Source: Trichormus sp. NMC-1 (GTDB lineage: Bacteria > Cyanobacteriota > Cyanobacteriia > Cyanobacteriales > Nostocaceae). From it: a DNA stretch of 64,000 nt. Position 1 is the first letter of the stretch; each line of letters opens with the position of its first letter. Location: contig NZ_LZQD01000002.1 in assembly GCF_001858025.1 (NCBI RefSeq), positions 218,557-282,556 of the forward strand. The letters run 5' to 3'. A program made the translations under genes and the position numbers. The notes under the pieces were generated by a model. That model saw only the letters and a program-made list of their open reading frames with translations. It was not told the origin of the DNA and made no database searches. Of this stretch, positions 9,159 to 19,100 are shown in pieces.

Positions 9159-10940
9159 ATGAATCAGCAAATAATTAATAGCTTACTACAAGGGCGTTAC
9201 CAAATTCTTCAAAGCCTTGGTGCAGGGGTATTTGGACAAACCTACATCGCTGAAGATATCGATGATCCAGAAAAACCCAGATATGTCGTCAAGCAGTTGA
9301 AAGTCAACAACTATCAATCTACTTCCTATTTTGACTACCTGAGATTACGGTTTTTGACTGAAACTGAAACTCTCAAGCATTTGGGAGTTCATAACCAAAT
9401 TCCTCAACTTATCACCTGCTTTGAAGAAAATGAACGATTTTACTTGGTGCAAGAATATATTGCTGGGCAACCTTTGTCAGTTGAATTACACAAAAATAAA
9501 CAAATGGAAAAGTTGTGGAGTGTTCCTGAAGCTTTGGCATTTCTCGAAGATGCTTTAGGCATTCTCGAATTTGTTCACTCTCAAGGATTTATTCACTGTG
9601 ATATCAAACCAGAAAACTTAATTAGACGTAGTACTGATGATAAATTAGTGTTAATTGACTTTGGCTCAATTCAGCCAATTGACTTTAGCACAGATGCCGA
9701 ATTACCCATTTCCCAAATTCCCGTAACTTCATTAGGTTACATCCCACCAGAGCAATTTCTGGGACAAACACAACCTAATAGCGATATTTATGCTTTGGGG
9801 ATGATTGCTATCCAAGGTTTAACAGGATTAACACCTTTACAATTCAACATTGATCCGGCTACTAATGAAATACCTTGGGATCATGATAATAAACCAGGTA
9901 ATGATTATCTAGCTGTTTTCCTCAGTCAAATGATCCGCTATAACTACCAAGAGCGCTTTCAATCTGCAAAGGAAGCACTGTGGGTATTCAAACATATAAG
10001 ATGGGAAAATCACCTTGGAGAAATTGCCGCCGTCAAGTCTCCCATTTCTGTAGAAAATAACAACAATAAAAACAATAAAAAAACAAAATCTGCTCCATTA
10101 TTAGCAGGAATGCGATTGGGTATAACTATTAATTCTGTGGTAGTAGGATTGGGAGTATATGGTTTAGTTAATAATTCTCTCAGTTCTTCAGAAACAGGAA
10201 CTTTATCTCAAGCAATAGCAGAATATCAAGCAGGAGATTTGGAAAAAGCCATTAATTTAGCTAAATCAATTCCCTCTTATAGCAACGTTTATCCAGAAGC
10301 TCAAGATACAATTGCCGAATGGCAAAAGCAATGGCACAATGATACAAAAAAGTATTTAGTAGCTGAACAGGCTTTAAATGATGGTAAATTGTCAGAAGTG
10401 ATGGATGTTATTCCTCAAATTCCATACACTTCATATTGGCGTACTAAAAGAGAAAAATTAGTTGAAACAACAATAACTAACTTAGAGGAAAAAACACGCA
10501 CCTTATTAAACAAAGCTTACGCTAGTGCAGAAAACAGAGATTTTTCCGCTGCTTTAGAATATCTGCGTCAAGTTCCTCCGGAAAGTTCTGCTGGTACTAT
10601 TATCCAAAATAAGTTAGCTGAATACAATCAAAAAAAGCAAATGAGAGCAGCATATTTTTTACATACTGCTTATCAAAAAGCTTTAATTAATGATTTTTCT
10701 AGTGCGATAAAATTCCTAGAAAAAATTTCTCAAGATACTGATGTTTATCCTCAAGCTCAAATCAAATTACAGGAGTATAAGACAAAACTAGAAATTCGAG
10801 AAAAAGTTCAAAATACTCTTAGATTGAAAAAAGTTTCTCCTATCAATCAATCGACTACATTAGGAAAGATAGACTCAAATACTAAAACTGCATATTTTTC
10901 TTCACCCGATTCTCCGAGAGAAATAAATATTGGCAGCTAG
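9159..10940 (+). CDS. Hanks-type Ser/Thr protein kinase (non-RD) with a membrane anchor
   Basis: The 593-aa protein has an N-terminal kinase domain (about residues 10-285). The glycine loop is LGAGVFGQTY, the ATP lysine is in YVVKQLK, the catalytic loop is HCDIKPENL and the metal-binding motif is DFGSIQP. The usual HRD arginine is Cys, which makes this a non-RD kinase. A hydrophobic segment near 317-340 probably spans the membrane. The remainder is a helical extracytoplasmic region in which a motif of the type YQAGDLEKAINLA recurs three to four times, resembling degenerate TPRs. It likely phosphorylates Ser/Thr of target proteins in signalling; the substrate is unknown. It converges on a second kinase gene. 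Confidence 0.9.
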   Translation: MNQQIINSLLQGRYQILQSLGAGVFGQTYIAEDIDDPEKPRYVVKQLKVNNYQSTSYFDYLRLRFLTETETLKHLGVHNQIPQLITCFEENERFYLVQEYIAGQPLSVELHKNKQMEKLWSVPEALAFLEDALGILEFVHSQGFIHCDIKPENLIRRSTDDKLVLIDFGSIQPIDFSTDAELPISQIPVTSLGYIPPEQFLGQTQPNSDIYALGMIAIQGLTGLTPLQFNIDPATNEIPWDHDNKPGNDYLAVFLSQMIRYNYQERFQSAKEALWVFKHIRWENHLGEIAAVKSPISVENNNNKNNKKTKSAPLLAGMRLGITINSVVVGLGVYGLVNNSLSSSETGTLSQAIAEYQAGDLEKAINLAKSIPSYSNVYPEAQDTIAEWQKQWHNDTKKYLVAEQALNDGKLSEVMDVIPQIPYTSYWRTKREKLVETTITNLEEKTRTLLNKAYASAENRDFSAALEYLRQVPPESSAGTIIQNKLAEYNQKKQMRAAYFLHTAYQKALINDFSSAIKFLEKISQDTDVYPQAQIKLQEYKTKLEIREKVQNTLRLKKVSPINQSTTLGKIDSNTKTAYFSSPDSPREINIGS

Positions 10941-10991
10941 AAAACCTGATTTCAACAATTAACACCATTTAAGATTATTTCTTTAAGAGTT

Positions 10992-13094
10992 TTAATTAGG
11001 CATTCGCAAAATCGGTACAATTATCGAGCGAGATTTTTCAGTTGATAATTGAGTTTTTGCTTGTTTGATAGCATCTATTGCTTGTTGGTAATCAGGTTTG
11101 TATTTAATAGCTTGTTCATAAGATATAATCGCTTCTTGATATTGTTTTAAATTTAAAAAAGCATTACCTCGGCTATACCAACTTTCGTAATGACTTGGCT
11201 GATAACGAACGGCTTTATTATAGGATTCTATGGCATCTCCGTATTTTTGTAAAAGATATTGTGAATTACCTAAATTATACCACACTTGATAATTATTTTT
11301 TTTCAACGAAATTGCTTTTTTATAAGATTCAATTGCTTCTGCATATCGTTGAGTTTGATGTAGTGACCAGCCGATATTATACCATGCTTGATAGTTATCA
11401 GGATTATATTTAATCACTTGTTTAAAAGAATCAATTGCTTCTGCATATCTTCGTAAAGTAATTAAGATATTACCTCTGGAAAACCAAGCTTGATAATAAT
11501 TGGGTTTGTACTGCACCACTTTATCATATGCCTTAAAAGCATCTTCATAGCGATTTAAATTCACCAGTGAATTTCCCCAATTATACAAAGCTGCTTCATG
11601 GTCTGGTTTTAATTCTACCGCTTTTGTATATGCTGTAATTGCATCATCATATTGTTTTAAAGTCTGTAATGTTAAACCTTTTTTATACCAAATTTCATAA
11701 TTATCAGGTTGCAATTCAATTGCTTGATCATAAGATTTAATGGCGTTATCATATTGCTTTAAATTTCTGAATGCATCACCTTTAGCATTCCACATTTCTG
11801 GATAATCATTTTTCATTTGTAACGCTTTATCAAAAGCAGAAATTGCTTCTGCATAACGTTGTAAACTTGCTAAAGCAAAACCTCTCCCAGCCCAAGCTTC
11901 TAAATAATCAGGTTGAATTTGAATGGCTTTATCATAGGATAATAGGGACTCTTGATATTTTTTTAATTTAAATAATGCCTTACCTTGTCCATACCAACCT
12001 TGAACGTAATTCGCTTTAACATTAACTGCTTTTTCATAATTTCCCAGTGCCTCTTCATAGCGGTGTAACTGCAAAAGTGTATTTCCTTGATTATATAATT
12101 CTGTCGCATTCTGAGTATTAATTTTGTTGAAAATAAATATTGATGCAGTTCCCCCCAAACCTAATAAAAATATGCTTAATCCTAATTTGATCAATAAACC
12201 TTTTTTAGATTGTTGAGGTTTGATATGATTGATTGGAGTAGCAGGACTTAAAGCTATTGTCCCCGATAGGGGTTTAATTAATTCTTGGAGCGCTTTTAAT
12301 GCTACAGTGGCGGAACTATAACGTTGACGAAAATCATAACAAACCATTTTGTCTAAAAAATCAGCAAATTCTGATGTAACTGTGGCATGATTTCGCCAAA
12401 TCAGTTCATTAGTTTCGGAATCTTTTTCTATTTGTTCAGGTGATAATCCTGTGATTGCTTGAATAGCAATTATTCCCAATGCATAAATATCACTACTTAA
12501 TTTTGGTGTTCCTTGCGCTTGTTCTCCCGGCATATAACCAGGTGTCCCAATAGCGACGGTAGACTTAGTTTTACCTGTGGGCGCAATGACTTGGGTAGTT
12601 ATTTCTTTAACTGCACCAAAATCAATTAAAATTAATTTATTATCTTGCTCACGTCTCAGAATATTTAGGGGGTTAACATCACGATGAATTACTTTTTGTT
12701 GATGTACAAAATCTAAAATTTCTAAAATTTCTTGTAACAACAAAACTACTTCATCTTGACTGAGGATTTTTCCCGGTGGTAACTCCTGACTGAGATCATG
12801 ACCGATAATGAATTCCTGTACAAGATAGAATTCGGCATTTTCCTCAAAGTAGGCTAAAAGTTGGGGAATACAATCATGAGTTCCTAATTTATATAAAACC
12901 TGTGCTTCTGTATCAAATAATCGCCTAGCTGTTTCCAAAGTGGCTGCATTAGTTGACTGAGGCTTGAGTTTCTTGACAACGCATTGAGGTGAGCCAGGTA
13001 AATGAGTATCATAAGCTACGTAAGTTTCACCAAATCCCCCTCCTCCCAGGTGGCTGATAATCTGGTATCTTCCAACAAGTGTGTTTCCTAGCAT
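10992..13094 (-). CDS. Ser/Thr protein kinase with ten C-terminal TPR repeats
   Basis: The kinase domain covers about residues 1-275: glycine loop LGGGGFGETY, lysine in CVVKKLK, catalytic loop HRDVNPLNIL and DFGAVKE. The motifs for activity are present, although the usual K-P after HRD reads N-P. A membrane segment follows at about 300-324. Ten TPR repeats of 34 residues then run to the C-terminus (pattern YYQAWYNIGWSLHQTQRY). TPRs normally mediate protein-protein contacts, so this is probably a scaffolded membrane kinase. 700 aa is usual for cyanobacterial kinase-TPR proteins. Confidence 0.93.
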   Translation of the reverse strand: MLGNTLVGRYQIISHLGGGGFGETYVAYDTHLPGSPQCVVKKLKPQSTNAATLETARRLFDTEAQVLYKLGTHDCIPQLLAYFEENAEFYLVQEFIIGHDLSQELPPGKILSQDEVVLLLQEILEILDFVHQQKVIHRDVNPLNILRREQDNKLILIDFGAVKEITTQVIAPTGKTKSTVAIGTPGYMPGEQAQGTPKLSSDIYALGIIAIQAITGLSPEQIEKDSETNELIWRNHATVTSEFADFLDKMVCYDFRQRYSSATVALKALQELIKPLSGTIALSPATPINHIKPQQSKKGLLIKLGLSIFLLGLGGTASIFIFNKINTQNATELYNQGNTLLQLHRYEEALGNYEKAVNVKANYVQGWYGQGKALFKLKKYQESLLSYDKAIQIQPDYLEAWAGRGFALASLQRYAEAISAFDKALQMKNDYPEMWNAKGDAFRNLKQYDNAIKSYDQAIELQPDNYEIWYKKGLTLQTLKQYDDAITAYTKAVELKPDHEAALYNWGNSLVNLNRYEDAFKAYDKVVQYKPNYYQAWFSRGNILITLRRYAEAIDSFKQVIKYNPDNYQAWYNIGWSLHQTQRYAEAIESYKKAISLKKNNYQVWYNLGNSQYLLQKYGDAIESYNKAVRYQPSHYESWYSRGNAFLNLKQYQEAIISYEQAIKYKPDYQQAIDAIKQAKTQLSTEKSRSIIVPILRMPN

Positions 13095-13140
13095 CTCGGT
13101 TGCTGAGTTGAGTGCAATATTACCTGATTACATCTTGCCA

Positions 13141-13275
13141 CAAGAGATTGGGGAGATGGGGACGCGGGGACACGGAGACGCGGAGACACGGAGACGCGGG
13201 GAAAATTAAGAATTCCCTGTTTACGAATTACGAATTACGTTAGCGAAGCTCCTCTGAAAGAGGCATTACGAATTA
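13141..13275 (-). repeat. Dispersed repeat module: GC-rich 'GACGCGGGGACACGG' stretch plus GAATTAC heptamers
   Basis: The sequence runs through overlapping GGGGACACGGAGACGCGG units, then AAAATTAAGAATTCCCTG, then two to three copies of the heptamer ACGAATT. The same modules occur at 41539-41960 in reverse orientation, where the heptamer is expanded about 44-fold. This is STRR-type repetitive DNA and fills the spacer between the kinase and rhomboid-like genes. Confidence 0.75.
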
Positions 13276-13276
13276 T

Positions 13277-13975
13277 ATGATTCCTATTAGTGATAACATT
13301 CATAGTTGGAAAAAGCCAATTATTACTTATTGGTTAATTGGTATTAATGTTGGTATATTTTTCTGGGAAATCCAAATAGATATAAACGGAGAATTAAGTT
13401 CTTTTGTGAATAGTTGGGGGATAATTCCATATCAAACTAATGCAGCGATAGCAAATGTAATTTTTAACAATTCAGCCGCTTGGATAGTTGTATTTTGGCG
13501 GTTAATTGCTCTACCTTTGTCGCTGTTTTTGCATAGCAGTTTTAGTCAAATACTCGGCAATCTAATTTTTTTATGGGTGTTTGGTAAGACTATAGAAAGA
13601 ATTTTAGGACAACAAAGATATTTATTACTTTATATAGCCGCTGGTATTTTTACTGGAATAGTGCAAATTTTCATGGAACCAAAATTAAGTGTAGCAGTAA
13701 TTGGAGCTAATGGTGCAATTGCATCTATTTTAGGAGCTTATGTTATGAAGTTTCCTCAAGCTAAAATAGATTCGATACTGCCTTTAATTATTGTATTCAT
13801 CCCTGTTGAAATACCAGCTTTTTTCTATTTATTTTGGTGGTTTTTCCAGCAGCTATTTTATGGAATTGGGGGTTTAAATATTTCTGGTGGTGTAGCTAAT
13901 CTTGGTTATTGGGGACAATTTGCAGGATTAGTAACGGGTGCAGCTTTCATGCGAATCGTGCAACGGCGTTGGTAA
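13277..13975 (+). CDS. Rhomboid-family membrane protein lacking catalytic residues
   Basis: The 232-aa protein has about six membrane segments and a recognisable rhomboid core: LHSSFSQILGNLIFLWVFGK, GQQRYLLLYIAAGI and GANGAIASILGAYVMKFPQAK. In active rhomboids the nucleophile lies in GxSG and the base is a His in the last core helix. Here the GASG position reads GANG (Ser to Asn) and the His region reads YWGQFAGLVTGAA (His to Gln). Both members of the dyad are therefore missing, which predicts a pseudoprotease that binds but does not cleave membrane proteins. No operon partner is evident. Confidence 0.85.
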   Translation: MIPISDNIHSWKKPIITYWLIGINVGIFFWEIQIDINGELSSFVNSWGIIPYQTNAAIANVIFNNSAAWIVVFWRLIALPLSLFLHSSFSQILGNLIFLWVFGKTIERILGQQRYLLLYIAAGIFTGIVQIFMEPKLSVAVIGANGAIASILGAYVMKFPQAKIDSILPLIIVFIPVEIPAFFYLFWWFFQQLFYGIGGLNISGGVANLGYWGQFAGLVTGAAFMRIVQRRW

Positions 13976-14029
13976 ATGATTATATTGTATCAACAGCAGC
14001 TTAAAATAATAGAATATATCCCATTATCC

Positions 14030-14105
14030 GTAGGGGTGAAGCATTCGCACGAGAAAATATGGAACAAACAGATCACCTGTATTGGCGAATGCTTCACCCT
14101 TCCCC
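14030..14105. repeat. REP-type palindrome upstream of the RAYT gene
   Basis: GGGTGAAGCATTCGC (14034-14048) pairs perfectly with GCGAATGCTTCACCC (14085-14099) around a 36-nt loop containing AAAATATGGAACAAACAGAT. Two related palindromes lie downstream of the same gene. REP/RAYT association is a known arrangement. Confidence 0.85.
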
Positions 14106-14138
14106 ATAACCATGACGCTATGAAAAGGAATTTAATTT

Positions 14139-15962
14139 ATGCCCTATAATCCCGACATTCACCACCGCCGTTCCATCCGATTAAAAGGATACGACTATAC
14201 CCAAATGGGAGCATATTTTGTCACCATTTGCACCCATCAACGTAATTGTTTATTTGGTGAAATTGTAGATGGTGAGATGAAATTAAATACAAATGGTGAA
14301 ATAGCAAGGGGTTCTTGGTTATCTATTCCTCGGCATTTTCAAAATGTAGAATTAGATGAATTTGTGATCATGCCCAATCATTTACATGGAATTATTATTA
14401 TCGTTAAAAGTGAATTATTGGCAAAGCAAGATTTTTCACAATCGTTTTCTGAAGTGGAGGGCGAAGCATTGGCAAAGCAAGATTTTTCACAATCGTTTTC
14501 TGAAGTGGAGGGCGAAGCATTGGCAAAGCAAGATTTTTCACAATCGTTTTCTGAAGTGGAGGGCGAAGCATTGGCAAAGCAAGATTTTTCACAATCGTTT
14601 TCTGAAGTGGAGGGCGAAGCATTGGCAAAGCAAGATTTTTCACAATCGTTTTCTGAAGTGGAGGGCGAAGCATTGGCAAAGCAAGATTTTTCACAATCGT
14701 TTTCTGAAGTGGAGGGCGAAGCATTGGCAAAGCAAGATTTTTCACAATCGTTTTCTGAAGTGGAGGGCGAAGCATTGGCAAAGCAAGATTTTTCACAATC
14801 GTTTTCTGAAGTGGAGGGCGAAGCATTGGCAAAGCAAGATTTTTCACAATCGTTTTCTGAAGTGGAGGGCGAAGCATTGGCAAAGCAAGATTTTTCACAA
14901 TCGTTTTCTGAAGTGGAGGGCGAAGCATTGGCAAAGCAAGATTTTTCACAATCGTTTTCTGAAGTGGAGGGCGAAGCATTGGCAAAGCAAGATTTTTCAC
15001 AATCGTTTTCTGAAGTGGAGGGCGAAGCATTGGCAAAGCAAGATTTTTCACAATCGTTTTCTGAAGTGGAGGGCGAAGCATTGGCAAAGCAAGATTTTTC
15101 ACAATCGTTTTCTGAAGTGGAGGGCGAAGCATTGGCAAAGCAAGATTTTTCACAATCGTTTTCTGAAGTGGAGGGCGAAGCATTGGCAAAGCAAGATTTT
15201 TCACAATCGTTTTCTGAAGTGGAGGGCGAAGCATTGGCAAAGCAAGATTTTTCACAATCGTTTTCTGAAGTGGAGGGCGAAGCATTGGCAAAGCAAGATT
15301 TTTCACAATCGTTTTCTGAAGTGGAGGGCGAAGCATTGGCAAAGCAAGATTTTTCACAATCGTTTTCTGAAGTGGAGGGCGAAGCATTGGCAAAGCAAGA
15401 TTTTTCACAATCGTTTTCTGAAGTGGAGGGCGAAGCATTGGCAAAGCAAGATTTTTCACAATCGTTTTCTGAAGTGGAGGGCGAAGCATTGGCAAAGCAA
15501 GATTTTTCACAATCGTTTTCTGAAGTGGAGGGCGAAGCATTGGCAAAGCAAGATTTTTCACAATCGTTTTCTGAAGTGGAGGGCGAAGCATTGGCAAAGC
15601 AAGATTTTTCACAATCGTTTTCTGAAGTGGAGGGCGAAGCATTGGCAAAGCAAGATTTTCAACAAAAACAAAATTTATCGAGCCAATGCTTCGCCCCTAC
15701 AGGTGAAAAAAATAAAATTAATGGTACGAAACCGCAATCTTTGGCGGCAATAATTCAAAATTATAAATCTGTTTCTACACGCCAAATTAATCGCATTAAT
15801 AAGAATAAAGGAAATGTAATTTGGCAGCGTAATTATTATGAACATATTATCCGCAATGAGGAAGCATTAAATAATATTCGTCAGTACACCGTCAGTAATC
15901 CGATGAATTGGATAGATGACCAAGAAAATCCTACAAATATTAAGACAGTGCGATCGCATTAA
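14139..15962 (+). CDS. REP-associated tyrosine transposase (RAYT, IS200-like Y1) with 24 in-frame 51-bp repeats
   Basis: The N-terminal 90 residues are a RAYT/Y1 transposase: RRSIRLKGYDYTQMGAYFVT, CTHQRNCLFG and the HUH motif in MPNHLHGI. The C-terminal 90 residues are the other half: SLAAIIQNYKSVSTRQINR and WQRNYYEHIIRNEEALNNIRQ, where the catalytic Tyr is expected. Between them lie 24 full copies of the 17-residue unit EALAKQDFSQSFSEVEG plus a 25th partial copy. Without the array the protein would be about 190 aa, the usual RAYT length. RAYTs nick and join single-stranded DNA at REP hairpins, and such hairpins flank this gene. Whether a protein with a roughly 410-residue insertion still works is unknown. 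The insertion is in frame and stop-free. Confidence 0.85.
   Translation: MPYNPDIHHRRSIRLKGYDYTQMGAYFVTICTHQRNCLFGEIVDGEMKLNTNGEIARGSWLSIPRHFQNVELDEFVIMPNHLHGIIIIVKSELLAKQDFSQSFSEVEGEALAKQDFSQSFSEVEGEALAKQDFSQSFSEVEGEALAKQDFSQSFSEVEGEALAKQDFSQSFSEVEGEALAKQDFSQSFSEVEGEALAKQDFSQSFSEVEGEALAKQDFSQSFSEVEGEALAKQDFSQSFSEVEGEALAKQDFSQSFSEVEGEALAKQDFSQSFSEVEGEALAKQDFSQSFSEVEGEALAKQDFSQSFSEVEGEALAKQDFSQSFSEVEGEALAKQDFSQSFSEVEGEALAKQDFSQSFSEVEGEALAKQDFSQSFSEVEGEALAKQDFSQSFSEVEGEALAKQDFSQSFSEVEGEALAKQDFSQSFSEVEGEALAKQDFSQSFSEVEGEALAKQDFSQSFSEVEGEALAKQDFSQSFSEVEGEALAKQDFSQSFSEVEGEALAKQDFQQKQNLSSQCFAPTGEKNKINGTKPQSLAAIIQNYKSVSTRQINRINKNKGNVIWQRNYYEHIIRNEEALNNIRQYTVSNPMNWIDDQENPTNIKTVRSH
14412..15655 (+). 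repeat. Perfect 51-bp tandem repeat, 24 units plus part of a 25th
   Basis: TTGGCAAAGCAAG recurs from 14418 to 15642, a span of 1224 bp or exactly 24 periods of 51. I saw no substitution between units apart from the first bases of the first unit (GAATTA instead of GAAGCA). All three forward frames and at least one reverse frame stay open through the array, so large ORFs in other frames here are artefacts. The unit contains GGGCGAAGCATTGGC, which is one arm of a REP palindrome. Confidence 0.95.
15632..15700. repeat. REP palindrome inside the RAYT coding sequence
   Basis: The last repeat unit's GGGCGAAGCATTGGC (15632-15646) pairs perfectly with GCCAATGCTTCGCCC (15682-15696), which continues into CTAC as in full REPs. 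A REP has thus inserted in frame into the transposase gene. Its left arm became part of the amplified 51-bp unit. Confidence 0.8.
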
Positions 15963-15965
15963 ACC

Positions 15966-16098
15966 GTAGGGGCGAAGCATTCACGCCAGAAAAATATGGA
16001 ACAAATAGATAACCTCCATACACGAATGCTTCGCCCTGCGCCGGAAAAATATGGAACCAACCGATAACCTCTATCGGCGAATGCTTCACCCCTACTAA
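15966..16098. repeat. Composite REP palindromes downstream of the RAYT gene
   Basis: GTAGGGGCGAAGCATTC at 15966 is followed by CGAATGCTTCGCCC at 16023 and GCGAATGCTTCACCCCTAC ending near 16095. The intervening sequences share AAAATATGGAAC with the upstream REP. This looks like two fused or nested REP units (a BIME-like arrangement) in the spacer before the convergent gene. Confidence 0.8.
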
Positions 16099-16100
16099 AC

Positions 16101-19100
16101 CTAGACAAGCACTACAGCGATCGCACCTCCTAAAGCCGCAGCAATACCGGAAACAACTGCTGTTGTAAACAACCACCAAGCAGCATTGGCAGCAGCTTTG
16201 CGCGTTTCCTCGGCTTGGCGCTGGGCTTGGTGTTTCACCTGTTCTAGGCGGTGTTGGGCTTCGTGCTGTAGGCGTTCGGCTCGTTGCAATACATTATTCC
16301 GGGCGCGTTCAATTTGGTCAACAATCCGGTTGGCATCTTCTTCAGAAATATCTTCACGAGAACTCAAAAGGGCTACCAAGGTATCCCTGTTAAAAGATGA
16401 CAGGCGATCGCGCAATGCATCAAATCCAGCTTGGGGATCATCAAACAATTGGCGGAGATCACGGGTAATGCCATCATAATTAAGTTCTGGGCGATCTAGA
16501 GAATTGAGATAATTACGAACAGTGGCAAAAACGCCCTCAATCACATCTTGAATCCGCCTTTGAATCCCCCGTACCTGTTCCACAAATTGGTCACGTACAA
16601 GGACGATATTATCGGCAATTCGGGCTGCATCTTCATCAGTTATGTCTTCCCGAATTTTCAACAAAGCGATAATGGTTTCTCTGTCGAAATGCGCCAAGCG
16701 ATCGCTCAAACTTTCCATTCCCACTCGTGGATCATGCAACAATAATTGCAAATCCCGCTTGATCCCTTCCGGGTTCAATTCTTCCTTACCAGTCAGCCGT
16801 AAATACTCTTGCAGATAAGCTTGGAAATTTTGTACACTTTGCTGTGTCCGGGTTGCAAGACGACGCGGCGCACGGACAATGTTCCGAATGGATGTCTGCA
16901 CACCATCAATAATTTGATTAACTTGTTCCTCACTCAAATCTTGACGTTGACTCAGCAACTTGACCAAAGTATCTCTGTCAATATGTGATAGGCGGCGACG
17001 AATTGCCACAGCACCCTGTTGAGGATTTTCAAACAATCTCGTCAAATCCCGCTGGATTCCTTCAGGATTCAATTCATCCTTACCAGTCTTTCGCAAGTAA
17101 TCTGCAATCGTGGTAGTAACAGAATCATATTGTTCCTTGGCTTTGTCTGCCACCAGTTGCGGTGTATGGCGGATGCTATGCCATGATTCCTCAACCGCAT
17201 TAAGAATGTGATTAACTTGTTCCTCACTCAAATCTTGACGTTGATTCAACAATTGCACCACAGTATCTCTGTCAAACCGAGACAAACGCCAGCGAATTGC
17301 CGCCAGTCCCGCTTGAGGGTCTTCTAAAAGTCTTTTTAAGTCAGCCCGGATAGCATCAGGATTTAATTGTTCCTTGCCTGTATTACGCAGATATGACTCG
17401 ACATTTAGCCAAAGGGTTTCTGCTTGATGTTGTGCCTGTTGTGCCAGTCCTAAGGATTCTACCAAAGTGCGATCGCGCTGTATTTCCAATTCATCCAAAA
17501 TCGGATCTAATTCCCGTTCTTGAATATCATTGCGTGCTAAGAGAATTTCCCCCATTTGTTCCCGTTCAACTTGTGCCAATCGCCGGGATAGAGTTTCATG
17601 ATCTGCTTCTGAATCTGCCAAAAGCGGTTTAAAATCTCGCTCAATTCCTTCTGGTGTCAAATTTGCTTTCGGAGTCACCAACAGATAACTTTCAACTCGT
17701 CGTTGCAAATCTTGAACAATTTCTCTTTCTTCCTGGGCTGTTACTGTTACTAGCACGTTATCACGCACAGCCAGCAATTGGTCAGCAATGTGGCTAATTT
17801 GTGTTTGCGTCAACAGTCCCCGCTGTTGGAGAATATTCACAAAATCTTGGCGAGATATTTTCTCTAATTCCCTGCGGATTGTACCAGGGTCAGCAGCAGG
17901 ATCATAAATCACATCCCGAAATTCTTGAGCAATTCTTTCCTGGCTTAGTTGCCAAGCATAGGTGTTAAGCAGGTAGTTTTCAATATCGGCGCGAATTGGG
18001 CTGTAAGGTTGTTCTGTAACTTGTTGTATGACTTTTTGTCTAGCATTACCAAAGGTACGCAAAATTTTCTCCACATCCAAATCAGATAAATCTGCCCGAC
18101 CCAACACCACACCAGTCAGCGCTGAAAGTGTCTGTTGAATAAAACCAGGTTTTTCTTCTACCTCTTTGGTAGCGTGGGTTTCCGCAATTAGCTGCTCAAG
18201 TTTAGCATTGAGTTCATCTGTTTTAGTTTGTCCTGGGGGAAGTGATTTCAGATAATCCACCAACTCACCCACGCGGTCTGTGCTTGGTGCTTGTGTACTT
18301 ACTACCTGTTGCCAAATTTTGTATAAAGCATCAGCAATGCGGTTAACTTCTTTTTTAGATAAATCGGTACGACTACTAACTAAATCGATAAAGCGCTGAC
18401 GGTCAATATTGCGGAGATCTGGATTATTTGCGATCGCTTTAAATTGTGGTTCATTGAGTAACCTTTCAAATTCACCCCGAATCTTAGAGATATCGATTTC
18501 TGGGGGACGTAGCTTTTCTATGTAGTCTTCTATATTCTCATGAATATTTGCTGGAGTTATGGCACTGCCAAATTCTCGCCTGACAGCCGATGCAGCCGCT
18601 TCAGCCGTTGCTACCACTTGCTGATTCACAGCTTTAGCACCGAGTGCAGCCGTAGCTGTTCCCATAATTGCCTGAAAACCAGAAGTGGCTGTATTTACCA
18701 CTGAACCAATCAAGGAACCCACCGTAGTAGTACTTACCCACACCAGTAATAAAAAGTATGACCCCCAAATAACCAATCCTAAAATTGCTCCTAAACTGGG
18801 ATCTAAAATCAACAGACTCAATTTCACAGCCAAGAAACAAGCGATTAATAAGGCTAGTGTAACTGTGACTAATGTCCAAATCCCCACTCCCGTACCAATT
18901 TTGCGAATCGTGCCGCCGAAACTTTCAATTTCATCTGACTCCGATGAATGTCCCAAGTATGAAATACCAGCAGCAACTGAGAGATTTGTAAGAACTAATT
19001 GGAACGCAAAGGCGAGAATCACACCAGAAATTAAAGCCACAAAAAAGCGGGGACCGGAAGTGAGTACCGATGCTTGTGCTGGTGTGACGTTGGCGGGGTT

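Noticed and set aside
14412-15655. CRISPR-like direct repeats
   Set aside because: The 51-bp units are contiguous without unique spacers and lie in frame within a gene.
14386-15753. Long ORFs in other frames (455 aa plus strand, 414 aa minus strand) across the 51-bp array
   Set aside because: They exist only because the perfect repeat has no stops in those frames. The RAYT frame alone has recognisable domains at both ends.
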